In this document: piece by piece, positions 10,587 to 23,956 of the stretch
Layout: every line of letters begins with the position of its first letter
Position numbering within the stretch: position 1 is the stretch's first letter
NCBI GenBank assembly: GCA_033064195.1
Contig: JARBJD010000103.1
Location: 158,849-222,848, forward strand
Direction of reading: 5' to 3'
Source: Blattamonas nauphoetae
Taxonomy: Eukaryota > Preaxostyla > Oxymonadida
Length of the DNA stretch: 64,000 nt
Made by a program: the position numbers and the translations under genes
Notes under the pieces: model-generated
What the model saw: the letters and a program-made list of their open reading frames with translations, nothing else
Databases searched by the model: none
What the model was told of the DNA's origin: nothing

Positions 10587-12315
10587 TTACTGAAAACCTT
10601 GTGTTTCCTGCAATTCCTTTTGTGCTTGCTCCTTCTCTTCCTTCCTCTCAGCTACCGCCTTCTTCATCTCCCTTTCCATCCTCTTTAGCTTCCTTTTCTC
10701 TCTTTCAATTCTTTTGGCCTCTTCCGCAAACTTATCAGCCTCTTCATAGTTGCCCTCGCGTGTTTGTTCGAGTCTGTCCTTCAGAAACTGTTTTCTGCTC
10801 GCAAGTGCAACCTCTTCCTCATCACGGACAGTATTTCGGACACTTTGGGCCATTTTGACTCGCCTTTCCTTGTTCCGCATTTTGGCCCGTTCGTTTTGTT
10901 CGCGCTCTTCCCGTGTCTGCCTGACGATCTTATTCTTCTCTCCAACGAAGTTATCTCGCTCGTTTCGCATTTGCTGTCGTTTTTCCTCCCTTTCTCGTTG
11001 ACGCTGGAGTTCTCGTTGTTTGTTGGCTTCTTGTTCTTTTTTCCTCTGTTTGTCACGTTCTTCCTTCATTTTCCTGGCATTCTCCTGTTTTTCTTTCATT
11101 TCATCTGTTTTTCCTTTTGCGAGATCGATTTGCATTTTCAGAGCGGTGTCTTCGAGTTGAAGTTTTGTGATCCGACTTTTCAAATAGCGAAGTTCTTCCT
11201 CGTCACTTTTGAGGCGCTTCATCTGTTTCAATCTCTCAACACATGATGATGAATCGACTGTCTCGCGTGTTGCACGTGATTGTGACGATGGAGGGCGTTG
11301 TCCTCGCCGATCCTCTGGTGATTTGGCTGGAGTTTGACGTTTGTCAGATTCTGCAACAGCGAAAGAAAGATGAAAGATAGAGAAGAGTCGGGATCAGGAT
11401 GAGATCGATAACAGACTGCTTGGGCTTCTTTCGCCTTGTCGCGGTGTTCGTTTCGATGTTGGAGACTGTTGGTCTTTGGGAGCGGGGCGCTTCTCTGAAT
11501 CATCAAATGTCAATCTGAAAATGACATTGCATACCGTTTGATGGAGGATCACTTCGCTTTTGCGGTGTTTTGTCACTTTTCTTCTGGTCTTCTTTTCTCG
11601 TTGATGATTGGCGGTCTGTTCCACTGGCTTTACGACCGCTCTCGTATTGTTCCTCTTCATCAGCCGAGTCTTTCTTTTTCTGTGTCTTGCCAATTGCCTC
11701 GTCGATGAGTTTCTTCCGTTCCTGCGCATACTTCAATGCGACCTCCAGAGTGTTTTGTTGTGCAGCCTGATCGATTGAAACCATCGTCATTTGCAGTTCT
11801 TGTCGCTCTTTGAACTGAGCAATTTGCGATGCGAGACTGATTGGATTGAGTCCCTGTGCTTGAATTTGGAGGGTGTATTGAGCAATATCTGCCTGAATTT
11901 GTTGCCGTAGTGTTTGTTGCTGTTGTGATTGGGAGTTTTTAAGGTCTTCTAGCTCTTTATTCGAATTTTTGATGACATCTTCGAGATCAGATTGTTCATC
12001 CTGGAAATCTTCTAAGAGATCGTTAATATCATCAGGGGAGCTAGCTTCGTCGATTGAATCCTGTATTTCGATAGAATCTGTTGAGTTTTGGTTTGTAGCG
12101 AGTTCGTCCTCTTCTGTCTTTTGGGCTGCAGCCAACTGTTCATATTGGGCTTGTTGAGCTGGAAGATTAATTACCTGCCCCATTTGAACTTGGGCTTGGT
12201 ATGATTGAGCAACTTGTTGCCTTTGACTTACATGGCGGGTAGAAATTTCTTGAAGTTTCTGATTGAAGAGTTTGATGGATTCGGGTAGATCTGATGCGTC
12301 TTGTCCTGATATCAT
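10587..12315 (-). CDS. Coiled-coil protein, unknown function (3 exons)
   Basis: Predicted 540 residues. Exons 12315-11535, 11494-11417 and 11350-10587 are joined by introns of 40 nt (GTATGC...ATTCAG) and 66 nt (GTCTGT...TTGCAG); both junctions restore the frame and remove stops. The N-terminal third is Gln-rich and helical (QAQVQMGQVINLPAQQAQYE, then an acidic D/E-rich stretch near residue 90). The middle is a basic Ser/Pro linker (EKRPAPKDQQSP, KRQTPAKSPEDRRGQRPPSS). The C-terminal 210 residues are an almost uninterrupted charged heptad coiled coil dense in E, K, R and Q (RKMKEERDKQRKKEQEANKQ). No catalytic motif, membrane segment or signal peptide. A cytoskeletal or axostyle/basal-body structural role would suit but is a guess. 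Ends in TAA. Confidence 0.68.
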
Positions 12316-12608
12316 GCGAACAGATAGGATTTTACACGATATAAAGGAGAGATAATGAGTGGATGTAACTCGTCTTCGAACGGTTTGATGAAAAAAAAAT
12401 TACGGGCTCATTTTTCTGAACCCGGTCAACGACATTTCATTGGGTGCATTTTAGAAAGATGGAAACAAAAAGAACAAGGAGGAGCGAATAATGCTCAGGA
12501 TGAAGTGATTGTAGACCGATGTCACACGAAGAGACACGGCGAGCTATGACGCAGATGAAAGAATTGTTGAATGGGCGTCAAGGAAAAATCAGATCAAAAG
12601 CTATCGTC
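12316..12608. other. Intergenic region
   Basis: 293 bp between the coiled-coil gene start (12315) and the PDE stop (12609), both minus strand. It holds a GATTTTACACGATATAAAGG-like AT-rich patch just upstream of 12315, which could be core promoter. No RNA gene seen. Confidence 0.45.
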
Positions 12609-15600
12609 TCAAACAAACTGCAAAACAAGGTCAGAACGAAAGACAGAGACAGTCGATGAACAAGTCTGTTCGACGGGAGGAAACTCCGACGCATCGTCCT
12701 CCTGCGCTTCTGCCACTTCCACACGGTCCTCCACCACCCTCGCGCGCCTCACCTGCTTCACACACGCGAGCGGGTCACACACACACTCAGGATCCTCCTT
12801 GAGAATCTCGGCAAAGGTCTTGTTGCCAGCGGAGGCGTCCTTCCAGCGGGCGATGTTGTGTTGGAGGTTGGCGTAGAGTGTGTTGAAGGCGGGCAGGGCC
12901 TTGTCGACGAGAGTGAAGAAGGGCTCCACAACGAACACGGAGAACCCCACCTCCATCTCCGCGAAGGGCTTCGTGTTGACGGAAATGGGGAGTTTGATCT
13001 TCTCCTCCAGCTGCTTCTGATGGAGCATCTCGTGCATCATCCGCTCACTCCACTTCAGCGCAATGGGGAACCCACGCGACATGTTGGAGATGTCGGCACA
13101 CTTGATCAGCACCTTCATGATCAGCAGGAGCAGGTCGCTGTCTGTCTCTTCTCGCAGCTGGGCGTCGCGGAGAGAGACCATCGAAGGGCGAGTGGCAGCT
13201 GGTTGGAGTGAAAGATAGTGAGTGATGGTGAGAGTGGGGGTCAGGTCGAGCAGTGTGGAGCGCCTGAGAAGGGGCTTTGCTCCTGGCTGGCTCCCCTTTC
13301 GTTTGAGGAAGGGCGGAGGATTGGGAGAGGTCGTCGCACTTGCTTGGGTTTCAGATGATTGTGATTGCGAAGACCCTTTGGCCTGCTTCTCCTCTGCGTC
13401 CTTCCGCATGAAGGCCTTGACCCATTCTCTCTCCTTCTGCGCACACTGGTTGAGCTTGTCTGCAATCGCCTCTGATTGGAACCCGAGTCGCTGGACATAA
13501 CGCACATGCTCGGCCATGTCTGTCGCGAGGATGCACTGGATGAAGAGCGTGCGGAAGGACTCCTGCAGACCCTTCAGCTTCTCCTTCTTCCGCTCCTTCA
13601 TCTGTCCCACGTGCGAGCCAGTCGGGGTCAGTGCAGGGGGCGGGCTGAGGCAGTCGCCGAAAGGAGAGATGGCAGGGTTGGTGAAGAGCGACCACGAGCG
13701 GATGATGGAGTAGCTTTCAATGATGGACTGGTTGTTCGTCAGCTGGGCAGCGAGGGACGTCGAGTTCGCTTGGAAGACGTTGTTGTTTCCGGGATGCTCA
13801 ACATCGTGGCAGATGCAGGCGAGGACAAGGACAAACACGTGCAAGTCTGAAAAGAGGACGACGGTGCCGGGGATGTTGTGAAGGAGGGCGAGGACCATCT
13901 GCGTGACGTCGAAGGCGTGGTGGAAGTTGTGGTATGCATTGAATGGGGAATACAGAGAGCAGACGCACTCTACGAAACCAGCAACGACAGAAATGTGTTT
14001 GAATTGTGTTTGGGATGAGAAGTTGAGGCAGGAAAGGATGGTAATCAGGAAAAGCTTCAGCTCTTCTGTTGTGTACAGCAGCGAGTCAAACTCCAAACTC
14101 AGAATGTCTTGAGGCAGAGGGTGCAGTAAGCGTCCATCGTGTTGGTGAGGTTTGTGGTGTGGAGTGCAGAAACGGTGGTGTTTGGGCATGCTGAAAATGT
14201 GAGTGATGGGAATGGGATCAGTCGACGTAGTTGGCTTGAACTTGTACTGAATAAGGGAAGAGGGAAGCGGAGAGGTGGTTTCTTCAGTGTTGGTGGCAAG
14301 AACGGGGACGATCACTTCGGTGGACAGAAGACCATCGAAGTGACACGTTGATGTGTTGAGCCGAACAAATGCGAGCCTGGTGAGTTCGAACCCTTCCACG
14401 GTGAATGGAGAGGGAGGAGAGATGAACGAGGGATATGACGCGCACAGTAGGCGCTCAGATTGGTGGATCTGGAGGAAGGTGGATTGAAGTGACGGGAAGA
14501 CGTTGAGCGAGTCGTTGCTGCTTGAGATGATATGGTGAAGGTCTGCCGACGAGAAATAAATCTGAGGGAGCTGAGGGGTCGAGCGTGATGGAGTGTCTGC
14601 AGTGGAGACAGGGGTGAGAGTGGTGATGGACTGCGTGGTGTTTGCGTATGTGTTTGGGACACGCCAAGCTTTAGGTGCAAAGGATTCCATCTGAGAAGCA
14701 CCTGAGAGGGATGCGGTGGATGGTTGTGGAGATATTCCATCGGTCGGAGCGAGGAGAGACTCTGTGGGCGGGAGGATGCGTTTGGTGGTGAGTTCAGCGA
14801 GACTCGGTCGATGAGAATGGATAGGCGAACGAATGGGCCCGCTGGGATATGACGATCGACCGTTTAGAACAGGTGAGGAACTTATGGGCGAACTTGGGGC
14901 GGTTGGAGGCTGAGGGACGCTGTCGTTGAACTCAATGCAGACGAGACATTCCTCGATTGCATCTCGAATTGTCTCCAGTTTGAAAGTGATTGCCGAGGAA
15001 TGGACGTCAGCTTGAGAGAATGGCACCATTTCTCGGATGGTTTGAAATAAGAGTGATGTGAGATGCCAGACAGTTTCCTGAGGATTCAGAAGGAAAAAGA
15101 GTGGTAAGGGGGGGAGAAAGACAATAATAGTCAATTTGCCAGATTAAAGGGAAATATTTTTGTAAAAAATGGAATGAAAGAATGACGATGATTCCGACAA
15201 ACTTCTGTTGGGACGAGAGATTGTATGTTCAATTCGGAAGGGTCAGATGATAATGATAGCTTTGTTGAACGCAATTTGGATGATTGGGTCAGAAGGACCT
15301 TTCGGAAGAATACTGTCAAGGCGTCTGAAAAAGAAGAGGCGTCAGTGGGGAGAGCGATAGCATCGCTTGCACCAGCTGTCAAAAGATTAACTGTAGCGCT
15401 GAAGCTATCAGATGTATATACAGCTGAAGAAATGTGATGAGATTACGGAAAAGATGAATATTCCAGAGCAAGATTTCGATGATGAGAGAATGTCACAAAC
15501 CAAGAATAGGGAGATCTACAAAATCTGAATTCTGGCGAATCGTTGAAACTAAGGAAGGATATTGGTCGTGTTTGGCTGATGAATCAATTATGAGGAGGTT

Positions 15601-15878
15601 GGAGCGAAAGAGTGACTCGAGAGAAAAAAGCGCATCAGGATCGGAGATGACATCCAGAACTGAGAGAATCGGAAGAAAAAAACATGGAGAGATCAGATAA
15701 AACGAAAAAGACCCTCAATTTCCAGAGACTTGCAGATGATAGAGAGAGATGACTGGTTCTCTGGTGACTCCGAAAGAATGATCGCTTTGACTTGGCTTAA
15801 ACGACTTGGTAGATTCCCATTGAGTGTGTCTGATATTGGAGACGCAAAGAACCCTGCATCTCGTGAATAACTCTCCAT
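12609..15878 (-). CDS. 3',5'-cyclic nucleotide phosphodiesterase, class I (4 exons)
   Basis: Hydrolyses cAMP and/or cGMP to the 5'-monophosphate. Exons 15878-15713, 15659-15501, 15423-15203 and 15077-12609, with introns of 53, 77 and 125 nt, give 1004 residues in one frame. The catalytic domain occupies about residues 545-935: YHNFHHAFDV (about 564), CHDVEHPGNNN (about 605, the HD metal-binding signature) and KCADISNM (about 844) supply the metal-binding His/Asp set. The N-terminal half is Ser/Pro-rich and mostly disordered; no GAF, PAS or membrane region is obvious, so the enzyme is probably cytosolic. Oddity: where class I PDEs have the nucleotide-clamping glutamine (Q-V-G-F), this protein has E-V-G-F (MEVGFSVFVVEP, about residue 890). 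A Ser-rich insertion (about 660-790) splits the catalytic helices. The first exon was chosen because splicing from the ATG at 15878 gives a continuous frame. Confidence 0.85.
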
Positions 15879-16174
15879 TCACAGAATTGAAAAACCACCT
15901 ATGGGGGAGGTAGACGATTACGGGTTGATCAAACTCACAACAAAAAAGTCGATGAAAAAAAAGATGTCTTGTCAGGTCCTGGGTATAGAATCCAGGGAAA
16001 GTATTGAGAACTGATTTTTCCGATTAATTGGCTTAGTCTAGAGGAACAGGCAGAGCACGGGACTGGTTCCGGTGGGACAGTGGGATTGACCCGAAGTCGC
16101 CAAAGCAAAGAAAAAAGAAAGAGCTGAATGCATTGGTCTCGGTTCTCCAACCAGATGTCCGACGAAGATTGGAA
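15879..16174. other. Intergenic region, PDE 5' flank
   Basis: 296 bp between the PDE start and the stop of the 1737-residue protein gene, both minus strand. It should contain the PDE promoter. A 71-residue minus-strand ORF at 16150-15935 has no recognisable features and is not called. Confidence 0.45.
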
Positions 16175-19100
16175 TCAAGGAACATCGTCCTGTCCTTCCC
16201 CTGCTCGACTCACACGGCTCCGTTGGCTCATCCTGCTGGTCTGAGTGTGCCTGCTTGGAGGAGTGCTGGAATGGGCGCTGCGTCTGCTCCTCTCACTGAC
16301 TGGCGTATGAACTGGCGTGGTTTGGGCAAACACTCGCAGGAACTGGATTGGCGGGGATTGTGGGACAGTGTAGAGAGGTCGCTGCGACGACGCGGGCTGA
16401 GTGAACGGGTGCTGGCTCTGCCCGGCCAGAAACACACTCTGGGCGGGTGCTGTCCTCGCTTGGGTGACGTCGGCGGGCGACGGGAAGGGGGTGTGGTGAA
16501 GGCGGCCAAGCTTGTTTTGAGCAGCGTGCTGTTGTCCCTTCGTCTGGACAATTCGATGCTGCAGAGTGTTGTATTCGGAGAGGAGGGAGTCGAGATCAGC
16601 CTGCAATGCTGATAGAGCTCGCTCGCCTTCCTTCTCCCGCGCTTCATATTCCTCTTCCTGTCCCTTCAGACGCCCAAGTTCGAGCTGCACTCGCGTTCGC
16701 TCGTTTCTGTTCTTTTCAACTGCAGCCGCGTTCTCCATCTCAGCGTTGGGATCTTTCTTCTTCTTTTTGTCCTTTTTCGTCGCTGCAATCAGAATGCGCT
16801 CGTCTGCTTCTCTCGCAAGTGTCTTGTCCTCGCCAATCAGCTTCAGCACACGCTCCTTCGTTGTGATGAGTGCCATGCGAAGGTCGCGGAGGTCCGCCTT
16901 TGCTTTATCTGAAAAAGGGTGAGGGTGAGATGAGAACACACCAATGTTCCAGCGTGTGGTTGGAACCATTCGTTCAATCTCTTTCATTCGCAGCTCCGAC
17001 CGCAGCAGGACGGTCTCGTCGATCAGCAGTTCTGTCTTGGTCTTCCTCTCCTGCAGCTCCCGTGCCAGCTCTGTCCGCCGTTTCTTGTTCGGAGGAGACT
17101 TCGGGACAGCATCCAAATCGAACGGAGCGGTGTCCGCTCTGCCCTTCTTCCCGCCGCCTTGCTGGCTCTGCGTCGGATGTCGGAGCCAGTCGTCGATGCC
17201 TGGTCCCAAGTCATCGGAACGCCATCCGCCGAACGCTGCGTCGTCGCTGTCTTCCCTCCCGCTCGCCCGATAAGAGGGGCCGCTGTGTTGGGCGTATTCT
17301 TTGTCGTACCATCCTCCAAACTGGATGTCTGCGCGTGTTTCTTCAGGAAGGACGATCGAGCGGCGGGTTTCGTTGGCGTGGAACGTCATCAGCGTGTCGC
17401 TCAGATCGGGCGGAGTGAGTGACCTGACACGAAACGGAACGAGAAAGGAGAAGAAAGTGAGCAAACCTTTTGTCTGGCTTTGGAGAGAGCGGCCTGAAGG
17501 CAGTTCGGTGTTGGACGTTCGCCCCCGTCTTCGTTTCGTTCCCTCGCAGTCGTCCGAACTCGTTTTCCATCATTCGCCGTCTGAGCTTCAGTTCGTCGTC
17601 GTCCTCTCCGTCCACAATGGCCTGCTCCTGATCCCGCTTGGCTTTCATCTCGGCTTGCCTCTTCTGCTCCTCCCGTTCTCTCCGACGTCGCTCCTCTTCC
17701 GCTCGCTGCTGCTCCAAATCGCGAAGGAAGGCCCTCGCTCTGTCCAACAACTCCTTCTCGCGCAGACGCCGAAGCCGGCCACACTCGTCGTCCTCCTCTT
17801 CCTCGTTCGCCAGATCGTCGAACTGATTCAGCTTGAGCTTCTTCTCGATGACGTCGGCGTGATTGACGATGAAAACACATCGCCCCTCAACTTCGGACAG
17901 CGCGCGCAGCTTCTCCTCGTCGACTTCCGGAATCTCGTCATCGTCGTCCTTCTTCTCCACCTCCTGCCGCTTCTCGGCGAGGCGCTGGTGGAATCCTTTC
18001 TTGACAGGCTCGCTTTCTTCCGCTGCTCGTTTCAGTTTTTCGAGTTCGACTTTGTTTTTCTCAGTTTGGACGGCATTTTCAACAAAGTTGGCAACAAATT
18101 TGGATTCGCCCTTGCGCCAATCTGGACGAGGAGAAGAGGGAGGAGAGAGGCAGACCTTGGGAACTGATTTCACTGGAAAGTGTTTCGTGTTGGAAGTGTT
18201 GTTTGAGGAGTGTCTGCAGAGCGGAGCGGAAGACGTCGAATGACCGCTCGGCGTCTTCCTCATTTCGGATCGGATCTGGAAGAGAGGGATGACAAAGGAT
18301 GACACGACAGACGAGAAAGATTGTGCTTTTTCTTTGTTTGCCACTGCACGAAGGTCGACAGTCTCTCCACAAGTGAAGGAGCGTCGGATGCCCTCTTCTT
18401 CGCTTTCGGGCCAGACACGACCAGCCGCTGGTATCTGTCGGGATGGTTGGAAGGGACAATGAAGGGCGGCTTGTTGAACTTCACTTCAGTGCGAGCGAGG
18501 AAGGGCGAGATGCGGAAGAGCGGATCTACGAGAGACGATGCGGAGAGGATGAGCAAAGATGAGTGAAAGAACCTTCAATCTGCGAGTGGAGAGTCGAGCT
18601 CGACATCTGGCCCTCTTCTTTGTAGACGGAGTGTGGGTAGAGCAGGTGCAGAGCTTCGCTGCAGCTGTCCGCATCTTCAAACCCAAACTCGTCAGTCGAT
18701 GCAGTTGGAATGAACAGGCCTTCCTTCGCACGGCGGCGGAGAGCATTGGATGACTGTTTGGATTGGAGCTGGCAGAGAAGGAGGAAGGATGAGAAGGAAA
18801 GAGGAGCACACTCGGATGGGGTTGAACTGGAGTGCTGGTGGCTGTCTGGTGAAGAAGGAGTGTGGGACGAGGCGTGTGTCGATGCGGACGGGTTGGAAGT
18901 GGACTGGAGAAGACGAGTCAGATTGACAAGATGAACGAGGAAGAGGAAAGCAGACGAGACGAATCGAACGGACACACTCGCACGACCCTTCGAGTGAGGT
19001 GTGGAATGCTTCTGTTTGGAGAGAGCTGGCGAGTGAGGAAGTGACGATGGAATGAAATGGAGAAAGCACACCACAACACTGCGGTCGAGTCTGTTGAACG

Positions 19101-21667
19101 CGACTGCCTTCAGAATCAGTCTGGAATCGTTCTTCACGCCAGCCTTGCCGAGCTTGTCGCCGTTGATGTTGGGCACGTAGAACTCGAACACGAAGCCACT
19201 CTCCTCGTCCTCGACGACAGAGCGGGGGAGGTCGATCCGGAAGTAGGACGAGGCGCCTGCGTGGGTGAGGAAGTCCACAGCGACGATCGGGCTGGTCAGC
19301 GTGGACGTGGGTGTCTGATCCTGTCCCATTCGGAGCAGCCCTCCGTTCGACAGCGTCGACTCGTTCGATCCCGTGCTGTTTGCAGTTGACGGGCGAGAGT
19401 CGGGCCTGTCTCGACCTGTCAGATGGAGGAACTGGGCAAGAGGAGCACGCGGGAGGGACGTGGCGTACGTTGTGGAGAGCGACTCGCGAGACGGGAGAGA
19501 CGAGGAGAGGAGGTCGAAGCCCTGCGCGAGGTGCAGGTTGAAGAGCGAGAGCGGGACACACGAGAACGGCAGGTTGAAGAAGGGGTAGCGGTGTGCACGG
19601 TCTTCCGGCGTGACGGCGGGTGCTTTGAAGAACGTCGGGATCGGCGCAGCGTCTTGCTTGGCCTTCCGTCCGCGCTTGTTGGAGTCGTCGGGGAGGGGAA
19701 TGCCCATCGACGCGGCGTGTTGGTTCAGGTTCGACACGAAGCGGGTGAGGAGGAGGGGAGGCAGCGGAGAGGTGGAGAGGGTGCTTGGAGATGGGACGAG
19801 TGACGATGTGATCGACACGAGGTGGTTCTGCGGAGAGAATGAAACAGCAAGTCAGACCTTCTTTCCAGCCTTCTCGTCCCACATGTCTCCCGCCTGGCGA
19901 GTGCTGATGGCCAGCGAGAGGGCGTATCCCGTTCCGGCCTCGTCGACGATTCGGACGAGGCGAGGGGCTTGCTCGTCCACACACAAATCGAAGACAGACA
20001 AAGAGAACGCGAAGAGGGGCATCTCGAAGAGGGAGGAGGGGTCGAAGGAGGAAGAGTAGGGATTGGTTCTGGCTGTGAGCTGGACTCGGTCTGAGGGAGA
20101 CGGAGAAGATTGGAGGAGTGACGATGAGAACAAGACGAAACACACTTTCTGTGCGTGGCGGTGGGAGCTTGACCTGCCCCTTTCCGGTCACAGCCAGCAT
20201 CAGCCCGCCGAGGTCGGTGTTGATCTCTTCCTTCTCCTCGTCCAGCCGAACCAGCGAGACGAGCAGCGGACTTCGCAGGTCGGCCAGGATCTCCACACTT
20301 TCGAAGAAGAACCCAACTGCGCGGTCGAAGTCGTCGTTCTCCAGCGCACCACACTCGCTCAGACCAGACACGCTGCACTCGACGTCTGTGGCCTGCTCGT
20401 CCAACTTTGCTTTGCGCTCGTTCTTCAACTTGAAGATGGCTGGGCGACTGAGAACTGTCTCGTTGAGACCATCGACCGTTCGGACACGCACAGCAGTTCG
20501 AGTTGGAAGGGTTTTGGGGCGGAGGGGAGCGACCTTCGAGGAGAGAACGGAGGCGAAGGAAGGGTTGGCTGGGTGTTGGATTTTCGCGTCGCTTTCGGCC
20601 CAGAAGAGAGAAAGCCTGACAATGACAGGACGAGGCTTGGGATCGATGAAGGAGAGTCCAGTGATGGGAATGGGAGGGGCAGAAGGGCCGGATTTAGGGT
20701 GGTTGGAGGAGGCTGAGTGGTCGGTGATTGTGGAGAGAGGAGGGAGTGGATGGGTCGATGTATAGGACGGGAAAGCGAGATGTTTGGGAACAGGAATACA
20801 ATATGGGAGGTGTTGGGGTTGGGTGAGGGAGTTGTGCAGAGAGAGAGTCACCATCACCCACCCCGAAATGGACGAGCTTTCATTCCATGAAGAAAAGAAT
20901 GTGGATGGATTATTTTGGAAAATTGGCAAAACAGGAGACTGAGAGACGGTTGGAGGTTGTGTTGTGTTTAAAGACAGGCCAGATGTGTCAAAAAGCGCAT
21001 GGCGATTTTCTGAGTCGAGCCGATTGAGGATTGGACCAGATCCACACCAATATCCTCGAGTGATAGGATGAATCGATGAATCCCGTTCGATCTCCAGACT
21101 TAGAGGGATTGAGCAGGACACGGACCGGCCTGAGATCAAACTGGGGAGGATGGGTTCCAGGTCGACAGAGCCGACTCCGAGTGGAGTATCATGAGGTGAC
21201 GTGTTTGGAAATGGAGGATTATGAAGAGTGGGATGATTGAGATGAAGTTGAGGCGACGTTGTTTTGATAAGTGCGACGCGGAGTGATGATGAAGACGAAA
21301 GTTTAGAATTTGGAATAGCTGACGGTAGTTCAGAACAAAAAGTGGATAAACCGTAAAAAAAAGTTGATTTTCTAAACACTGAAATGTCTTGAGGGTTCGT
21401 TATATCAGTTTTAAGTTCGGTCGGGTGAGACAATCCGAAATCGAGAGAAGCAAGGCAATACACAGAGCACTGAACCTTAATAATGGAGAAAACAGATAGA
21501 GAAGTGGTCGAAAAGGGAAAATTCTTGATGACAAGAGAGTAACGTACAGGATGAAGGCAATGAGAGATTTTCACATGAAGGATGGATATTTTGTCATCAC
21601 TCAATGCAGTTTTGAAACCTGACCCATCAAATAAAGAGGATTCACAAAAGGAATGGACAGTTTGCAT
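16175..21667 (-). CDS. 1737-residue multi-exon protein, beta-rich N-terminus and coiled-coil C-terminus, unknown
   Basis: I do not recognise this gene. Eight exons (21667-20146, 20090-19858, 19827-18573, 18525-18313, 18275-18156, 18121-17467, 17423-16942, 16908-16175), joined by introns of 55, 30, 47, 37, 34, 43 and 33 nt, give one frame of 1737 residues; every junction is GT-AG and phase-consistent. Residues 1-600 are beta-rich, with stretches such as VIVRLSLFWAES and FVFEFYVPNINGDKLG that could be C2- or Ig-like folds. The middle contains VQWQTKKKHNLS and a helical segment (ERSFDVFRSALQTLLKQHF). From about residue 1120 on it is charged coiled coil (ENAVQTEKNKVELEKLK; RAFLRDLEQQRAEEERRR; KKDKKKKKDP), ending in a Ser/Pro/Arg tail. 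No signal peptide or membrane segment. The beta-domain plus coiled-coil plan recalls large centrosomal/flagellar proteins, but that is analogy only. Further small in-frame introns may remain in exon 3 (about 18900-19050). Confidence 0.66.
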
Positions 21668-21801
21668 CTAAAAAAGTGGGAGATTTCACTCCCTGACAGT
21701 CTGTGGTTTACTGATTTAAAAGTTACGGGTAAGGAAATAACGATTCGATGAGAAGTAAAGTTGTTATAACAAAGAAAAGATGACAAAAGAACTGCTAATC
21801 G

Positions 21802-23766
<1,965 letters not shown>

Positions 23767-23956
23767 TCACATTAACAAGAAAACAAGCATAATGGTTTGA
23801 TCTTTATCTCGCTTGCGAGAATCTTTCTTCTCTCGTCGTTTATTCGTGAACTTTCTTCCATTTAGGAGGATACATGTGATTATGTTGTGGGATCCGGATA
23901 TCAACCTGCAGCGATGAAAAAATAAGGTTCGATCATTATTCTTTCTTTTGATAGAC
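23767..23956. promoter_or_regulatory. Divergent promoter region, CK1 / ABCC
   Basis: 190 bp separate the divergent start codons of the CK1 kinase (23766, minus) and the ABC transporter (23957, plus), so both core promoters should lie here. Short A/T-rich runs flank both starts. No specific motif can be assigned by eye. Confidence 0.5.
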
